From the NCBI GenBank assembly GCA_947629725.1, contig CANREU010000003.1, positions 1 to 35,613 on the forward strand: 35,613 bases of DNA. The letters are read 5' to 3'. Both the position numbers and the translations under genes were made by a program. A model generated the notes under the pieces. That model saw nothing but the letters and a program-made list of their open reading frames with translations, had not been told where the DNA came from and did not search any database. Each line of letters begins with the position of its first letter. The stretch's first letter is position 1. This document shows, piece after piece, positions 15,196 through 23,552 of this stretch. Source of the stretch: an uncultured Clostridia bacterium. Lineage in GTDB: Bacteria > Bacillota > Clostridia > Christensenellales > Borkfalkiaceae.

Positions 15196-15975
15196 TCACA
15201 TCCTTATCGTTAAAATGGGCACATGGGGTCGGTTATTGAAGCGGAAGGGGAAGCGGCTGCGGCCCAAGCCGCGGGAGACGACCATCGCCGTGTCCCCCTT
15301 GCGGTAGAGCCCCGACGTGTACTTCGGAAAGATCCCCTGCCCGGGCGCAAAGAGCCCCCTGCCGAAGATGCGGAACTGCCCGCCGTGGGCATGCCCCGCA
15401 AGGATGAGGTCGGGCTTCCCCTCGGCGTACTGCGAAAATTTTTCGGGATGGTGGGCGAGGAGGAGGGTGAAATCGCGCGCGCCGTCCGAAGGCGCGTACC
15501 CGCTCCCCGGGGAGACCCCCGCCACGGCGAGCCGCTTGCCGCCGCGGACAAAGTAGAAGGTCTCGTCGTCGAGTACATGCACGCCGAGGGCGCGGAGGGA
15601 GGCGCAGACCGTGCGGTCGGCGCAGTATTTCTCGTGGTTGCCCTGCACGAAGTAGACGGGAAACTTCTTCGAGAGCGCCGCCATGAACTCGTAGGCGCCG
15701 CTCCCCGCGACCCGCTTTTTACGGCAGACAAGGTCGCCCGTGAACGCCACGAGGTCCACCTTCCGACGCTCGAGCTCCCCGATGAGGCGGGCGCAGTCCA
15801 CCGACTTGCGGGGAAAATGCAGGTCGGAAAGATGGGCGACGCGGAGCTCCACGCTCCCCTCGCCGAAGGAAAATTCCTCGTATTCGACGTTCCAATCGTC
15901 CACAAACACCGCGGCAAGAAAGATAAGGACCGCCGCTACGCCGATGGCCGCCGCCACTCCGATCGCTGCTCCCAT
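15196..15975 (-). CDS. Membrane-anchored metallophosphoesterase (YkuE-like)
   Basis: This 259-aa protein has an N-terminal hydrophobic anchor (residues 2-25) followed by a calcineurin-like phosphoesterase domain. The metal-binding motifs are complete: SDLHF (Asp51, His53), TGDLV (Asp81), GNHE (Asn113, His114), HHPEKF (His175 region) and GHAHGGQ (His195, His197). Enzymes of this group bind two metals and hydrolyse phosphoesters; YkuE-type relatives act at the outer face of the membrane. The physiological substrate is unknown. The ATG at 15975 lies only 6 nt from a perfect -10 box, so the mRNA may start at or next to the start codon. It is convergent with the P-type ATPase gene and not in an operon. 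Confidence 0.87.
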   Translation of the reverse strand: MGAAIGVAAAIGVAAVLIFLAAVFVDDWNVEYEEFSFGEGSVELRVAHLSDLHFPRKSVDCARLIGELERRKVDLVAFTGDLVCRKKRVAGSGAYEFMAALSKKFPVYFVQGNHEKYCADRTVCASLRALGVHVLDDETFYFVRGGKRLAVAGVSPGSGYAPSDGARDFTLLLAHHPEKFSQYAEGKPDLILAGHAHGGQFRIFGRGLFAPGQGIFPKYTSGLYRKGDTAMVVSRGLGRSRFPFRFNNRPHVPILTIRM

Positions 15976-15981
15976 ACTTCT

Positions 15982-16011
15982 ATTATACGCCCCTCCGGCC
16001 GATTTCGTCAA
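15982..16011 (-). promoter_or_regulatory. Predicted sigma-A promoter of the metallophosphoesterase (leaderless)
   Basis: On the minus strand, -35 TTGACG (16011-16006), an 18-bp spacer and a perfect -10 TATAAT (15987-15982) are seen. Six bases (AGAAGT) separate the -10 from the ATG, so the usual start site falls on the A of the start codon. No ribosome binding site fits in the transcript. Confidence 0.75.
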
Positions 16012-16066
16012 GCATACGACACAAGTTCCTGCCCGATCGCCGACCCACCCCTCACCCTGCCCTCCC

Positions 16067-16180
16067 ACCTCAAGTATAAGGGGGGAGGCAAGAGAAAGAG
16101 CGCCGCCCCACCTCAAGTATAAGGGGGGAGGCAAGAGGAAGGGTGCCGCCCCACCTCAAACGAGGGAGGAGGTTTTACTA
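16067..16180. repeat. 43-bp tandem repeat, about 2.5 copies
   Basis: Copies begin at 16067, 16110 and 16153 with ACCTCAAGTATAAGGGGGGA, an exact 43-bp period. The third copy degenerates after ACCTCAA. Each unit can fold (CCTC with GAGG). The same CTCAAGTATAAGGG core occurs singly at about 15162, in the metallophosphoesterase 3' region. There are no unique spacers, so this is not a CRISPR. Confidence 0.85.
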
Positions 16181-16194
16181 CGCGAAAGACGTAC

Positions 16195-16290
16195 CAATAC
16201 GTCATACTGAGCCGCGCGGCACGCGCGTGTCGAAGTATGTCCGCATAAAATAAGGTCATGTTTCGACAAGCTCAACATGACGTGTTTTAT
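16195..16290. repeat. Dispersed TTCGACAAGCTC-type repeat
   Basis: It contains ATACGTCATACTGAGC...GTGTCGAAGTATG and TTTCGACAAGCTCAACATG (16261-16280), related to copies at 8061-8200, 27985-28065 and 33570-33665. No coding content is visible in 15976-16394 other than this, the tandem repeat and the terminator. Confidence 0.7.
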
Positions 16291-16345
16291 ACCCCCGCGC
16301 CCCATCTGCGGCTTCCTCTTCAGGGAGAGGCAAGAGGCGGGAACG

Positions 16346-16377
16346 GAAAAAGCCGCCCGCGGTGTGCGGGCGGCTTC
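16346..16377 (-). terminator. Terminator of the MoxR-VWA operon
   Basis: AAGCCGCCCGC (16350-16360) pairs with GCGGGCGGCTT (16366-16376), and the minus-strand transcript continues into TTTTT. It lies about 20 bp past the stop of the last operon gene. Confidence 0.9.
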
Positions 16378-16394
16378 TTTTGCCGCTTTCGGCG

Positions 16395-17903
16395 TTATTC
16401 CGAATAGTAGCCCACAACGAAGAGCCACATGGTCTCCTCGGAGGCGTTGAGCCCGAGCCCTTCCGCCGTGCCCTCGCCGTCGTTGAAGAGCCCCATCTGC
16501 GTCGCATATTCCTGCAAGAAGATGCGGAGTTCCTCGGTGAGCGGGTGGGTGCCGTTCCTGTCGCAGTGGTTGGAGTAGAACGCCCCGCCGGGAACGGAGA
16601 TCGCCCGAAGATCCCACGGGTCTTGGCTCGTCATGTTCCGTCCGATGAAGTCGGTGTAGTCCTTGCCCTTGTCGCCGACGATGAGGCGCAAGGAGACGCG
16701 CTGGTCCATAAATCCGCCGTCGAGCACGGTGCTCGCCTCGCAGATGCGGGCGCGGAGAACGGTGCCGTACCTCTTCGGGTCGGTCACGGGGGCGCTCGGG
16801 TCGGCGATCATGTGCCAATAGCCGTCGCCGCCGTCCTTCTGCTCCCAGAGCCCGTAGAGCGGGTTCCCGTTGTCGTCCGTCACGCGGAGGATGTTGGCGG
16901 TATCCTGATAAGCGTAGCGCCACGTGCCCGAGACGGCGGGAAGTTTGGTCTTATCCAAGTTCACCGAGAGGAGATCGTTCGTCGTGTCGAAGGGACCGAC
17001 CGCGACCACGGGATCGTAGGTGGAGCCCGGCCGCTCGTAGGAGCCCTCCCTCTTTATGGTGAAGTCGATATTGAGGGGATATTTGCCCACCGTCTCCGCA
17101 AAGATACGGAAGATGAAGACGTTTCCGACCTCGTCGCCGCTCACCTTGAAGGTGAGTTTGAAGTTCTTGGTGTAGTTGCCGCTCGTGCTGCCGCCGTCCG
17201 CCGAATACGCGATGTACGGATTGATGTAGGCAAAGCTGCCGTAATACACCTCGACTTTGGGGTTGATCTCATCCGCCGAAACATCGACCCACGACTGGAT
17301 GGAGAGCTCGCCGCTGTAGGTGGGCTGGTACATATACCATACCCCCACCCCGTCCTTCTCGATGGTCGCGCGGTAGGTGCCGAGATCCTCAAACGTCAAC
17401 CCGCGCGCCGTACCCATCGAGGCATTGACATAGATGTTGAAACCCGATGTGGGGCTGAGGATGGTGAGGAGCTCGATGGTGATGCTCTTGTGGAAGTTAT
17501 CCGCCGTGTAGCCGTTACAGTCGTAGGTGTAGCCCGCGGGGACGGGGCTGATGGTCACCTGATATTCGCCGTCGAGCCCCGAGCAGGTGGCGACGCCGAT
17601 CTCGTTGAACGGAGCGGTGAAGGAGTCGCCGTCCACCCCCTTCCATTGCGCCGTGACGGGCGTCGTGACGATGAAGGGGCCGCCCGTATCGAGGACAAGG
17701 TTCACCGTGAAGGGGGCGTTCTCGTCCCCTCCCGAGGGATCCGTGCCCGTTCCGCCGCCGCCCGGGCTGTCCTCTCCTCCCGTCGAGGGAAGGTCGGGAA
17801 GTTCCGGCGTTGTGGTGGGCGGGGAGAAGAATCCGCAGCCCGCGCAGAATATGAGGGCGAGCGCCGCCGCGGCGATTGCCGAAAACCGTTTCAAACGTTT
17901 CAT
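16395..17903 (-). CDS. Predicted lipoprotein, last gene of the MoxR-VWA operon
   Basis: This 502-aa exported protein has a basic start (MKRLKRF), a hydrophobic stretch and a slightly unusual lipobox CAGC (Cys23). A Pro/Thr/Gly/Asp-rich linker (about 28-64) follows, then a largely beta-type extracytoplasmic region rich in Tyr, Thr and Gly. No family is recognised. Its C-terminus (ETMWLFVVGYYSE) has a W-L-[YF] signature also seen near the ends of the lipoproteins at 26239 and 28159, hinting at a shared terminal fold; this is weak. The ATG at 17903 overlaps the stop of the double-VWA gene (ATGA), tying it to the operon. It may be a client, sensor or accessory subunit of the VWA machinery. Confidence 0.75.
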   Translation of the reverse strand: MKRLKRFSAIAAAALALIFCAGCGFFSPPTTTPELPDLPSTGGEDSPGGGGTGTDPSGGDENAPFTVNLVLDTGGPFIVTTPVTAQWKGVDGDSFTAPFNEIGVATCSGLDGEYQVTISPVPAGYTYDCNGYTADNFHKSITIELLTILSPTSGFNIYVNASMGTARGLTFEDLGTYRATIEKDGVGVWYMYQPTYSGELSIQSWVDVSADEINPKVEVYYGSFAYINPYIAYSADGGSTSGNYTKNFKLTFKVSGDEVGNVFIFRIFAETVGKYPLNIDFTIKREGSYERPGSTYDPVVAVGPFDTTNDLLSVNLDKTKLPAVSGTWRYAYQDTANILRVTDDNGNPLYGLWEQKDGGDGYWHMIADPSAPVTDPKRYGTVLRARICEASTVLDGGFMDQRVSLRLIVGDKGKDYTDFIGRNMTSQDPWDLRAISVPGGAFYSNHCDRNGTHPLTEELRIFLQEYATQMGLFNDGEGTAEGLGLNASEETMWLFVVGYYSE

Positions 17904-20815
17904 TGTCCGGCACCTCCCTTCTGTTGTTTTTTCTTGAAGCCGAAGAAGCTCTTGATGTCCTCCCACTTGAGTTTACGCACGATGATGTCGATGATGTAGA
18001 GCACGACCGCCGTGATGAGAAGAGGCAAGACGAGGCTCAAGGTGTAGGTGCTGAGGTCGCTCTCGTCGTTCTCGAGGGTGAGTTTGCCGTCGAGGCTCAC
18101 CGTGCCGCCCTCGTCGATCGCCTTGTGGAGGACGCCGACGTCGTAGCCCGCGAACGAATCGTATTCGGGCTCGTAGGGAATGGTCACCGATTCGAGGGTC
18201 TCGTAGGTGTTGTCGTTGTACTCATAGAGGATGCGCACGCTGTATTCGCCGAGCTCCGCCGTCTCGAATTCGTAGTAGTAGCTGTAGGAGCCGAACGTCA
18301 TATCCGCGGTGCGGACGACGGGCTCCTCTCCCTCTGCGGCGGGATAGGTGATCTCGACCTTCGCCGTCGCCGAGAAGTGGGTCGATCCGATGGCGGGGGT
18401 GATCTCCACGCGGGTGACCGTCCCCTCCCGCTCGACGTTCACGGAATAGGGCGCGCCGTTCTTTTCGTCGGGCACGGAGACCTCATAGACGTTGGAGAAG
18501 AACTTGCCGTCGAGCCCCGCTTCCGTCCAGTTGTCCAGCCATGCGCCGCTGTATGCGCTCGTGAAGGAGGAAACTTTGCCGTTGCCGTAGTTCCAATAGG
18601 TGTAGAGCGGGACTTTCGAGGTCGCGCCGCTCGACTTCACATGGTTGGCGGTGAGCACGGTGGTCGTGCTCGGCTTGGTGACGGTGTAGTAATACCCGCC
18701 GATCTCGGGGATGTTCGTCCCGATCGCGTTGGGAGAGTTGAGCACCTCGTCGCGGCGGCGCTCGATGTTGACGGTCGTCGGCCGCTCGATGACCGATTCG
18801 GTGACGGGGCCCGTCATCTCGGCGAACACCTTGTCGCTGATCTCGCCCTCGGCGCTCGTGTTGTGGGTGTATTTGCCCCCGCTCGCCTCGGTGATGTCGA
18901 TGAGTTCCTGGCACTGCGCGCGGTAAGTCGGGTTGGCGTTGTTGAGGCCGCTGTTCGTGCCGTCGCCCGGGCGGCCCACGTCGAACACCGAAGTGATGAC
19001 GCCGTCGTCGTTATACATTTCCGCCGCGATGTCGCTGAGATCCTCCGAGCTGTCGCCGTAGCCCATGCCGTCGGTGATGAGCATGATCTGCTTGCCGCCG
19101 CTGAACTCGCCCGCGAGAGAGAGCTGCTTCTGCGCCTCGCGGAGGGAGGATGCGATCATCGTGCCCTGCCACTTCTCTAAATCGTCGATGATGGAGTAGA
19201 GACGGTCGGGGTTGGTGTTGGGTGCGGGCGGCTGTTTCACCCAGATCTCGCCCGCGAATGCGACGATGCACACATAGTCGTTGGGGTTGAGAATGCCCAC
19301 GAGCTTCTTTGCGACCGTCTTGGCGAGGCTTAAATGGTAGAGCTGGTTCATACTGCGGGAGACGTCGATGACGATGGTGTAGAGCCGCTGGTCGTCCTGG
19401 CTCCTGCCGTAGCTCACGGGAACGAGGTCGGCAAGGGATTGGAGGGCCTCCTGCTTCTTTTGCTTATCGCCCGCGAGCGGGTCGTCGGGGTCGATGGGTT
19501 CGGACGTCGCAAGGTTCTGCAACTCCAAATTCCCCGCCGTGACGAGGCTCTTCCCGAAGACGGAGACGACCTTCTGCACGTTGCCGATGAAGGCGTTGTA
19601 GTCGTTGAAGTCGGTGACGTCCATGTCCGCGAGGACGATCTCGTCGTACTTGGCGAGCTCCTCCACGGTGAAGGGGACCCTGTTCTCCTTTTGGGTGCCC
19701 GCGTTGAGATAGAGCTTGACGTTGTCGTTCGCGCTCTCGATCTCGCTCTTGTAGGCGTTCTTCACGGAGGCGGAGCCGGAGGACTTCTCATAGATGTCGA
19801 GCTCCGCGACGTCCTTATACCGCTCGACCGCCGCCGTCACGTCGTCCCAGCTCTGGGTGACGACGAGCACCTTCACCTCGCTCGAGACGACCTGCGTGAA
19901 GAGGTAGCGGTTGTTGTTGGGGTTGGCGTCGTCGGACGGGTTCTCCGTGCGCACGGTCACCTCATAGTGATAAGTGCCCGCGGCGTTCGTGGGAAGGTCG
20001 GTGAAGGTGATGTTGTTGGTGCCCGCCGTGATGTGGGGCGCCTGCGTCCGCGTGTCGCTCTCGAGGCCCGCGAGAGTGATGAACTCGGGGCAGGTGAGGG
20101 TGACGAACACGTTCGCGTCGTTATTGGAGCGGATCTCGATGCTCACGTCCTCCCTGTGGTTGAGGAAGACGGTCTTCGTGTAAGAAGCCGCGGAGATCTG
20201 CACCTCCTTGTCGGTGGGCTGCAGGTTGTCGTTGAGGTAGATGGCGTCCACCTTGATGTTGCGCATGCGGAGCTCGTTCACGGCGCGGCTGATGGCGAAA
20301 GAATCGCTCTCGTCCGTCTGCCTGCCGTCCGTGATGAGGACGATGCGCTTGATGACGTCGCTGCGGAATTGGTCCCCCGCAAAGGAGAGGGCGCCCGCGA
20401 TGTCCGTCTCCGAGTCGTCGACCGTGGACTCCGTAACACTCTTCAAACTTTCCTTCGAACCGGGCGAATTCAGAAGCTCGCTGTCCTTCCCGAAACACAC
20501 GAGCCCCACTTTGGAGTTGCTCGGGTATTTGATGTTGCGGATGATCCCGTCGAGCTTGTCGAGGTTGCGGTTCGCGGAATAGGAGACGTCCGCGACGACC
20601 ATCACCTCCGTTTCGGTGAGCACCGTTTTGACGCTCGTCCCCGCCGCCGCAAACGCGATCACGACGGAGAGCGCCACGTGCAAAAGGATCGACGCGACGT
20701 TGTGTCCGTTTCTGTTCTCTTTTCTGACCGCGATGGCAAACGGGATCGCGAACGCCGCAATCAGCGGGACCGCGATGAGGAGGAGCCACGCGTTATCGAA
20801 GTTGATACTGCTCAT
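17900..20815 (-). CDS. Membrane protein with two VWA domains and a GATase-like segment
   Basis: This 971-aa protein has two N-terminal membrane spans (about 10-30 and 42-59), typical of BatA/BatB-like topology. A first VWA domain (about 70-200) has the MIDAS motif DVSYS (Asp76, Ser78, Ser80) and ITDGRQTD. The segment at about 310-430 resembles the class I glutamine-amidotransferase-like fold (KVLVVTQSWDDV...DEIVLADMDV). A second VWA domain (about 477-680) has the MIDAS DVSRS (Asp484, Ser486, Ser488) and ITDGMGYGDSS. Beta-rich domains follow, then a C-terminal span (about 930-950) with a basic tail. VWA domains bind metal ions and protein partners. The ATG overlaps the end of the BatA-like gene by 23 nt, so the two are tightly coupled. 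The function is inferred to be a structural or adaptor component. Confidence 0.82.
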   Translation of the reverse strand: MSSINFDNAWLLLIAVPLIAAFAIPFAIAVRKENRNGHNVASILLHVALSVVIAFAAAGTSVKTVLTETEVMVVADVSYSANRNLDKLDGIIRNIKYPSNSKVGLVCFGKDSELLNSPGSKESLKSVTESTVDDSETDIAGALSFAGDQFRSDVIKRIVLITDGRQTDESDSFAISRAVNELRMRNIKVDAIYLNDNLQPTDKEVQISAASYTKTVFLNHREDVSIEIRSNNDANVFVTLTCPEFITLAGLESDTRTQAPHITAGTNNITFTDLPTNAAGTYHYEVTVRTENPSDDANPNNNRYLFTQVVSSEVKVLVVTQSWDDVTAAVERYKDVAELDIYEKSSGSASVKNAYKSEIESANDNVKLYLNAGTQKENRVPFTVEELAKYDEIVLADMDVTDFNDYNAFIGNVQKVVSVFGKSLVTAGNLELQNLATSEPIDPDDPLAGDKQKKQEALQSLADLVPVSYGRSQDDQRLYTIVIDVSRSMNQLYHLSLAKTVAKKLVGILNPNDYVCIVAFAGEIWVKQPPAPNTNPDRLYSIIDDLEKWQGTMIASSLREAQKQLSLAGEFSGGKQIMLITDGMGYGDSSEDLSDIAAEMYNDDGVITSVFDVGRPGDGTNSGLNNANPTYRAQCQELIDITEASGGKYTHNTSAEGEISDKVFAEMTGPVTESVIERPTTVNIERRRDEVLNSPNAIGTNIPEIGGYYYTVTKPSTTTVLTANHVKSSGATSKVPLYTYWNYGNGKVSSFTSAYSGAWLDNWTEAGLDGKFFSNVYEVSVPDEKNGAPYSVNVEREGTVTRVEITPAIGSTHFSATAKVEITYPAAEGEEPVVRTADMTFGSYSYYYEFETAELGEYSVRILYEYNDNTYETLESVTIPYEPEYDSFAGYDVGVLHKAIDEGGTVSLDGKLTLENDESDLSTYTLSLVLPLLITAVVLYIIDIIVRKLKWEDIKSFFGFKKKQQKGGAGQ

Positions 20816-22670
20816 AACAATATACTCCGTATTCCGCCGCCGCGAGAAGGGCGAGGATGATAAACAGATAGAGAAGGTCGTCGTAGACGCCGTCCCTGCC
20901 GCCGCTTTCGGGGGTGCCGTAGATCACGCGCATCGCCTCCGTTTCGCTCGGGGCGCGCTCCGCCTCGGCGAGGGAGGAATAGACGTTGATCGTGCGGACA
21001 GACCCGTCGGCCATGTAGAGCTCGATGTCGTAGGTGCCCACTTCGTTGAGGGTGTATTCCACGATGGGAACGCTCGTATCGGGGAAGCTCTCCTTTCCGT
21101 TGGGGGAGACGATGCGCATGCTGGTGCACCCCGCGACGACGTTCACGGCAAGCGTTTCGCCGCAGACGTACCCCGTCTCCTCGACGACGGGCGGGAAGGT
21201 GTAGTCGAGCAAGTTGTCGACGAGCACGTTGAAGTCGGCGGAGAGGATGAAGGGCGCGCTGTCGCGCGGGTCGAACGCGAACACGACCTCGCGGGCGCCG
21301 CTCTCCGTCGCCCCCGTGAAGAGCATGGGGTTGCCTTCGCAGGTGAGGAGGATGGAGAATTTCGCCCCCAGTCCGCATTTTACATACTGTTTCAGTTCGT
21401 ACTCGGTGCGTGCCGCCGCCCCGGGCACCCCTTCGAGGAGGTTGCGCACCCCCGAATTGGTGGAGTTGGAATAGGCGAGCCCTTCGCGGGGCGCCGACTG
21501 CGAGCCCTGATAGGAGAAATTCGACCCCGCCACGCCCGACTGCGGGTTGACGAACCACACCGCACCGTCCGCGGGAAGCGTTTCGGGCATGAACTGCTCG
21601 AACACGAAGAGGTCGTACCCCGTCTGCCCCTCGTACTCGGAGGGATCGATGACGGTCACCTGGGAGGTGCCCGCCGCGATGAGAGCCGCTTTGAGGAAGA
21701 AGGGCCGTTCGCTCACGAGGAGGGTACGGGAGGAATTCTCGAATTCTACGTTGTAATACACCGCCTCGTCGTCGAGGGAGAGCCCGTCTTCCGTGCCGAG
21801 AGTGACCCGCACCGCGCGGAAGTCCGCCACGTCGTCCACCTCAAAGGTGTAGGCGGACGGGATGAGGGCGAGCACTTCGAGCGGAACGGTGGCATGGGGC
21901 TCCGTCTCGTCGTCGAAGTAGAGGGAGATCTCCACGTCTCCGTCGTTCACGTAGGACATGACCGTCCCCGAAACGGTGATATGGGAGCTGTTTTCGGTGG
22001 GCGTCGTCACGACTTCGATGTCGGAGAGAGAGAAGTTGTCCGCCCTCTCCTCCGCGACGTTTACGACGGTGACGTTCTCCGTCCCCTCATACCTTTTGTC
22101 GGTGATAAGATACACCTTCGTCGAGGGGTCGCTGTCGAAGAATTCCTGCGCCGTCTCCCAAGCCTTGTTGAGATCGTCCGCGCGGTAGCCGACTTCGAGC
22201 TCGTCGAGCATGGCGATGGCGCGGTCCTTGTCGCTGACGTATTCAAACACCGTCTCCGTCGCGTCCCCCACGTAGACGAGGGTGTAGGCGCTTCCCTTCA
22301 TGGAATTTTTGATGACGGAACGGATCTCCTTCTTGCCCGCGTCGAAACGGGTCGTCCCGCCCGCTTCGTAGTTCATGCTGCCCGTGCCGTCGAGCACAAA
22401 GCAATACACGCCGCCCGCATCGGGAATGGTGAAGACGGGCTGCGCAAGGGCGAGGGAGGCGAACACCACCGCGAGGATCTGGAGGATGAGGCTGATGATG
22501 CCGACGATCCTGCTGATCGGGAGGCGCTTTTTGAGGAAGCGCTCCGAGAGCTCCCACAGGTAGGTGGAAGCGATGACCTTCTCGGTGTATTGGTTCTTGA
22601 TGATGTAGATGAGGATGAGGATGGGGACGCCGATGAGCCCCAAGAGCCCCAAAGGATAAGCAAGACTCAT
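20793..22670 (-). CDS. BatA-like VWA membrane protein
   Basis: This 625-aa protein begins with the BatA/aerotolerance-regulator N-terminal region: a membrane span at 5-25, a connecting segment with YLWELSERFLKKRLPISR, and a second span at about 55-76. A VWA domain follows with MIDAS-like LDGTGSMN, where Thr96 takes the place of the usual first Ser of DxSxS. A long extracytoplasmic region and a C-terminal span (about 603-620) complete it. The frame is open 32 codons further upstream, but the ATG at 22670 is chosen because it overlaps the DUF58 stop (ATGA) and gives the family N-terminus. In Bacteroides and others BatA-type proteins are encoded with MoxR ATPases and linked to aerotolerance; here the role is inferred to be a membrane partner of MoxR. 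Confidence 0.85.
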   Translation of the reverse strand: MSLAYPLGLLGLIGVPILILIYIIKNQYTEKVIASTYLWELSERFLKKRLPISRIVGIISLILQILAVVFASLALAQPVFTIPDAGGVYCFVLDGTGSMNYEAGGTTRFDAGKKEIRSVIKNSMKGSAYTLVYVGDATETVFEYVSDKDRAIAMLDELEVGYRADDLNKAWETAQEFFDSDPSTKVYLITDKRYEGTENVTVVNVAEERADNFSLSDIEVVTTPTENSSHITVSGTVMSYVNDGDVEISLYFDDETEPHATVPLEVLALIPSAYTFEVDDVADFRAVRVTLGTEDGLSLDDEAVYYNVEFENSSRTLLVSERPFFLKAALIAAGTSQVTVIDPSEYEGQTGYDLFVFEQFMPETLPADGAVWFVNPQSGVAGSNFSYQGSQSAPREGLAYSNSTNSGVRNLLEGVPGAAARTEYELKQYVKCGLGAKFSILLTCEGNPMLFTGATESGAREVVFAFDPRDSAPFILSADFNVLVDNLLDYTFPPVVEETGYVCGETLAVNVVAGCTSMRIVSPNGKESFPDTSVPIVEYTLNEVGTYDIELYMADGSVRTINVYSSLAEAERAPSETEAMRVIYGTPESGGRDGVYDDLLYLFIILALLAAAEYGVYCYEQYQLR

Positions 22671-23542
22671 TTGAGCACCCCCATTTCGGTGAGTTTCCCG
22701 AAGAAGATCCCGTTGAGGGACTCCTCCGAGGAGACGAGCATGTAGTTGCCGCCGCGGGCGAGACAAAAGTTGCGGATCCGCCCCGTGGCGTAGTCGAGCG
22801 CCGCCATGTAGGCGCGGATGATGTCCTTCGTGATGTTCTTGCGGTAGATGTGGTTCGCGTCTTCACTGTCGATGAGGTGCATCTTGCCCCGCGTTCTGGG
22901 GGAGAGCTCCTCACGCGCGAGGACCTGCACGCACAGAATATCCCTGCGCTTGTTGGCAAGGTGCTCGATCGCGCCCTCGAAGTCCTCGTCGGTGAGGAAG
23001 TCGGAGATGATGATCGAGAGCCCGTCGCCGTAGCCCACCACGGAGGGAAGGATCGCCTCGGTGATCTTGCTGTCGCCGTCGAACTCGATGCTGTCGAGTT
23101 TGCCGATCTCGTTGTAGAAGGATTCCCGCCCGAGCATGTTCACGAAGACCTCTTCGAGGTGCCCGTCGCGGATCATATACACGGAGACCTTATCCATCTC
23201 GCACACCGAAAGGTATGCGAAGACGGCGGCGAGCCGCAGCGCCTGCTCGTCCTTCCTCCCCTTGCCGAACTTCATCGACTTGCTCGCATCGATATAGATA
23301 CGGGTGTGGACCTGCCGCTCGTCGAGATAGAGCTTCAAATAGAGCTTCTCGAAGCGCGCGAAAGCGTTCCAGTCGATCTTCGTCACATCGTCGCCCGGCA
23401 TATAGTCGCGGTAGTCCGTGAATTCGCACGAAGAGCCGAATGTCTTGCTCTGGTGCGTTCCGCCGAACCTGCCCGCAAGATTGTTTTTGATGAGCGTTTG
23501 GAGCAGTTCCACCTGTTCCAAAAACGCTTCGCTGACTACCAT
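22667..23542 (-). CDS. DUF58 domain protein (VWA-like, MoxR partner)
   Basis: This 291-aa cytoplasmic protein carries the DUF58 signature CEFTDYRDYMPGDDVTKIDW (about 39-58) and a VWA-type fold with MIDAS DASKS (Asp85, Ser87, Ser89). ISDFLTDEDFEGAIEHL lies near residues 179-195. DUF58 proteins are nearly always encoded next to MoxR ATPases and are thought to link the ATPase to membrane VWA proteins. The length is typical. Its ATG lies 10 bp after the moxR stop and its stop overlaps the BatA-like start by 4 nt. Confidence 0.93.
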   Translation of the reverse strand: MVVSEAFLEQVELLQTLIKNNLAGRFGGTHQSKTFGSSCEFTDYRDYMPGDDVTKIDWNAFARFEKLYLKLYLDERQVHTRIYIDASKSMKFGKGRKDEQALRLAAVFAYLSVCEMDKVSVYMIRDGHLEEVFVNMLGRESFYNEIGKLDSIEFDGDSKITEAILPSVVGYGDGLSIIISDFLTDEDFEGAIEHLANKRRDILCVQVLAREELSPRTRGKMHLIDSEDANHIYRKNITKDIIRAYMAALDYATGRIRNFCLARGGNYMLVSSEESLNGIFFGKLTEMGVLK

Positions 23543-23552
23543 CTTGTCTTCC

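Noticed and set aside
16067-16180. Possible CRISPR array at the 43-bp repeats
   Set aside because: The repeats abut with no unique spacers, there are fewer than three full copies, and no cas genes are present.
16362-17999. Several plus-strand frames of 400-700 codons opposite the operon (16362-17999, 17876-19180, 19334-20860, 20616-22745, 23418-24746)
   Set aside because: They mirror genes with clear domains and motifs on the minus strand, lack ribosome binding sites and have the typical His/Asp/Val/Arg-rich shadow composition.
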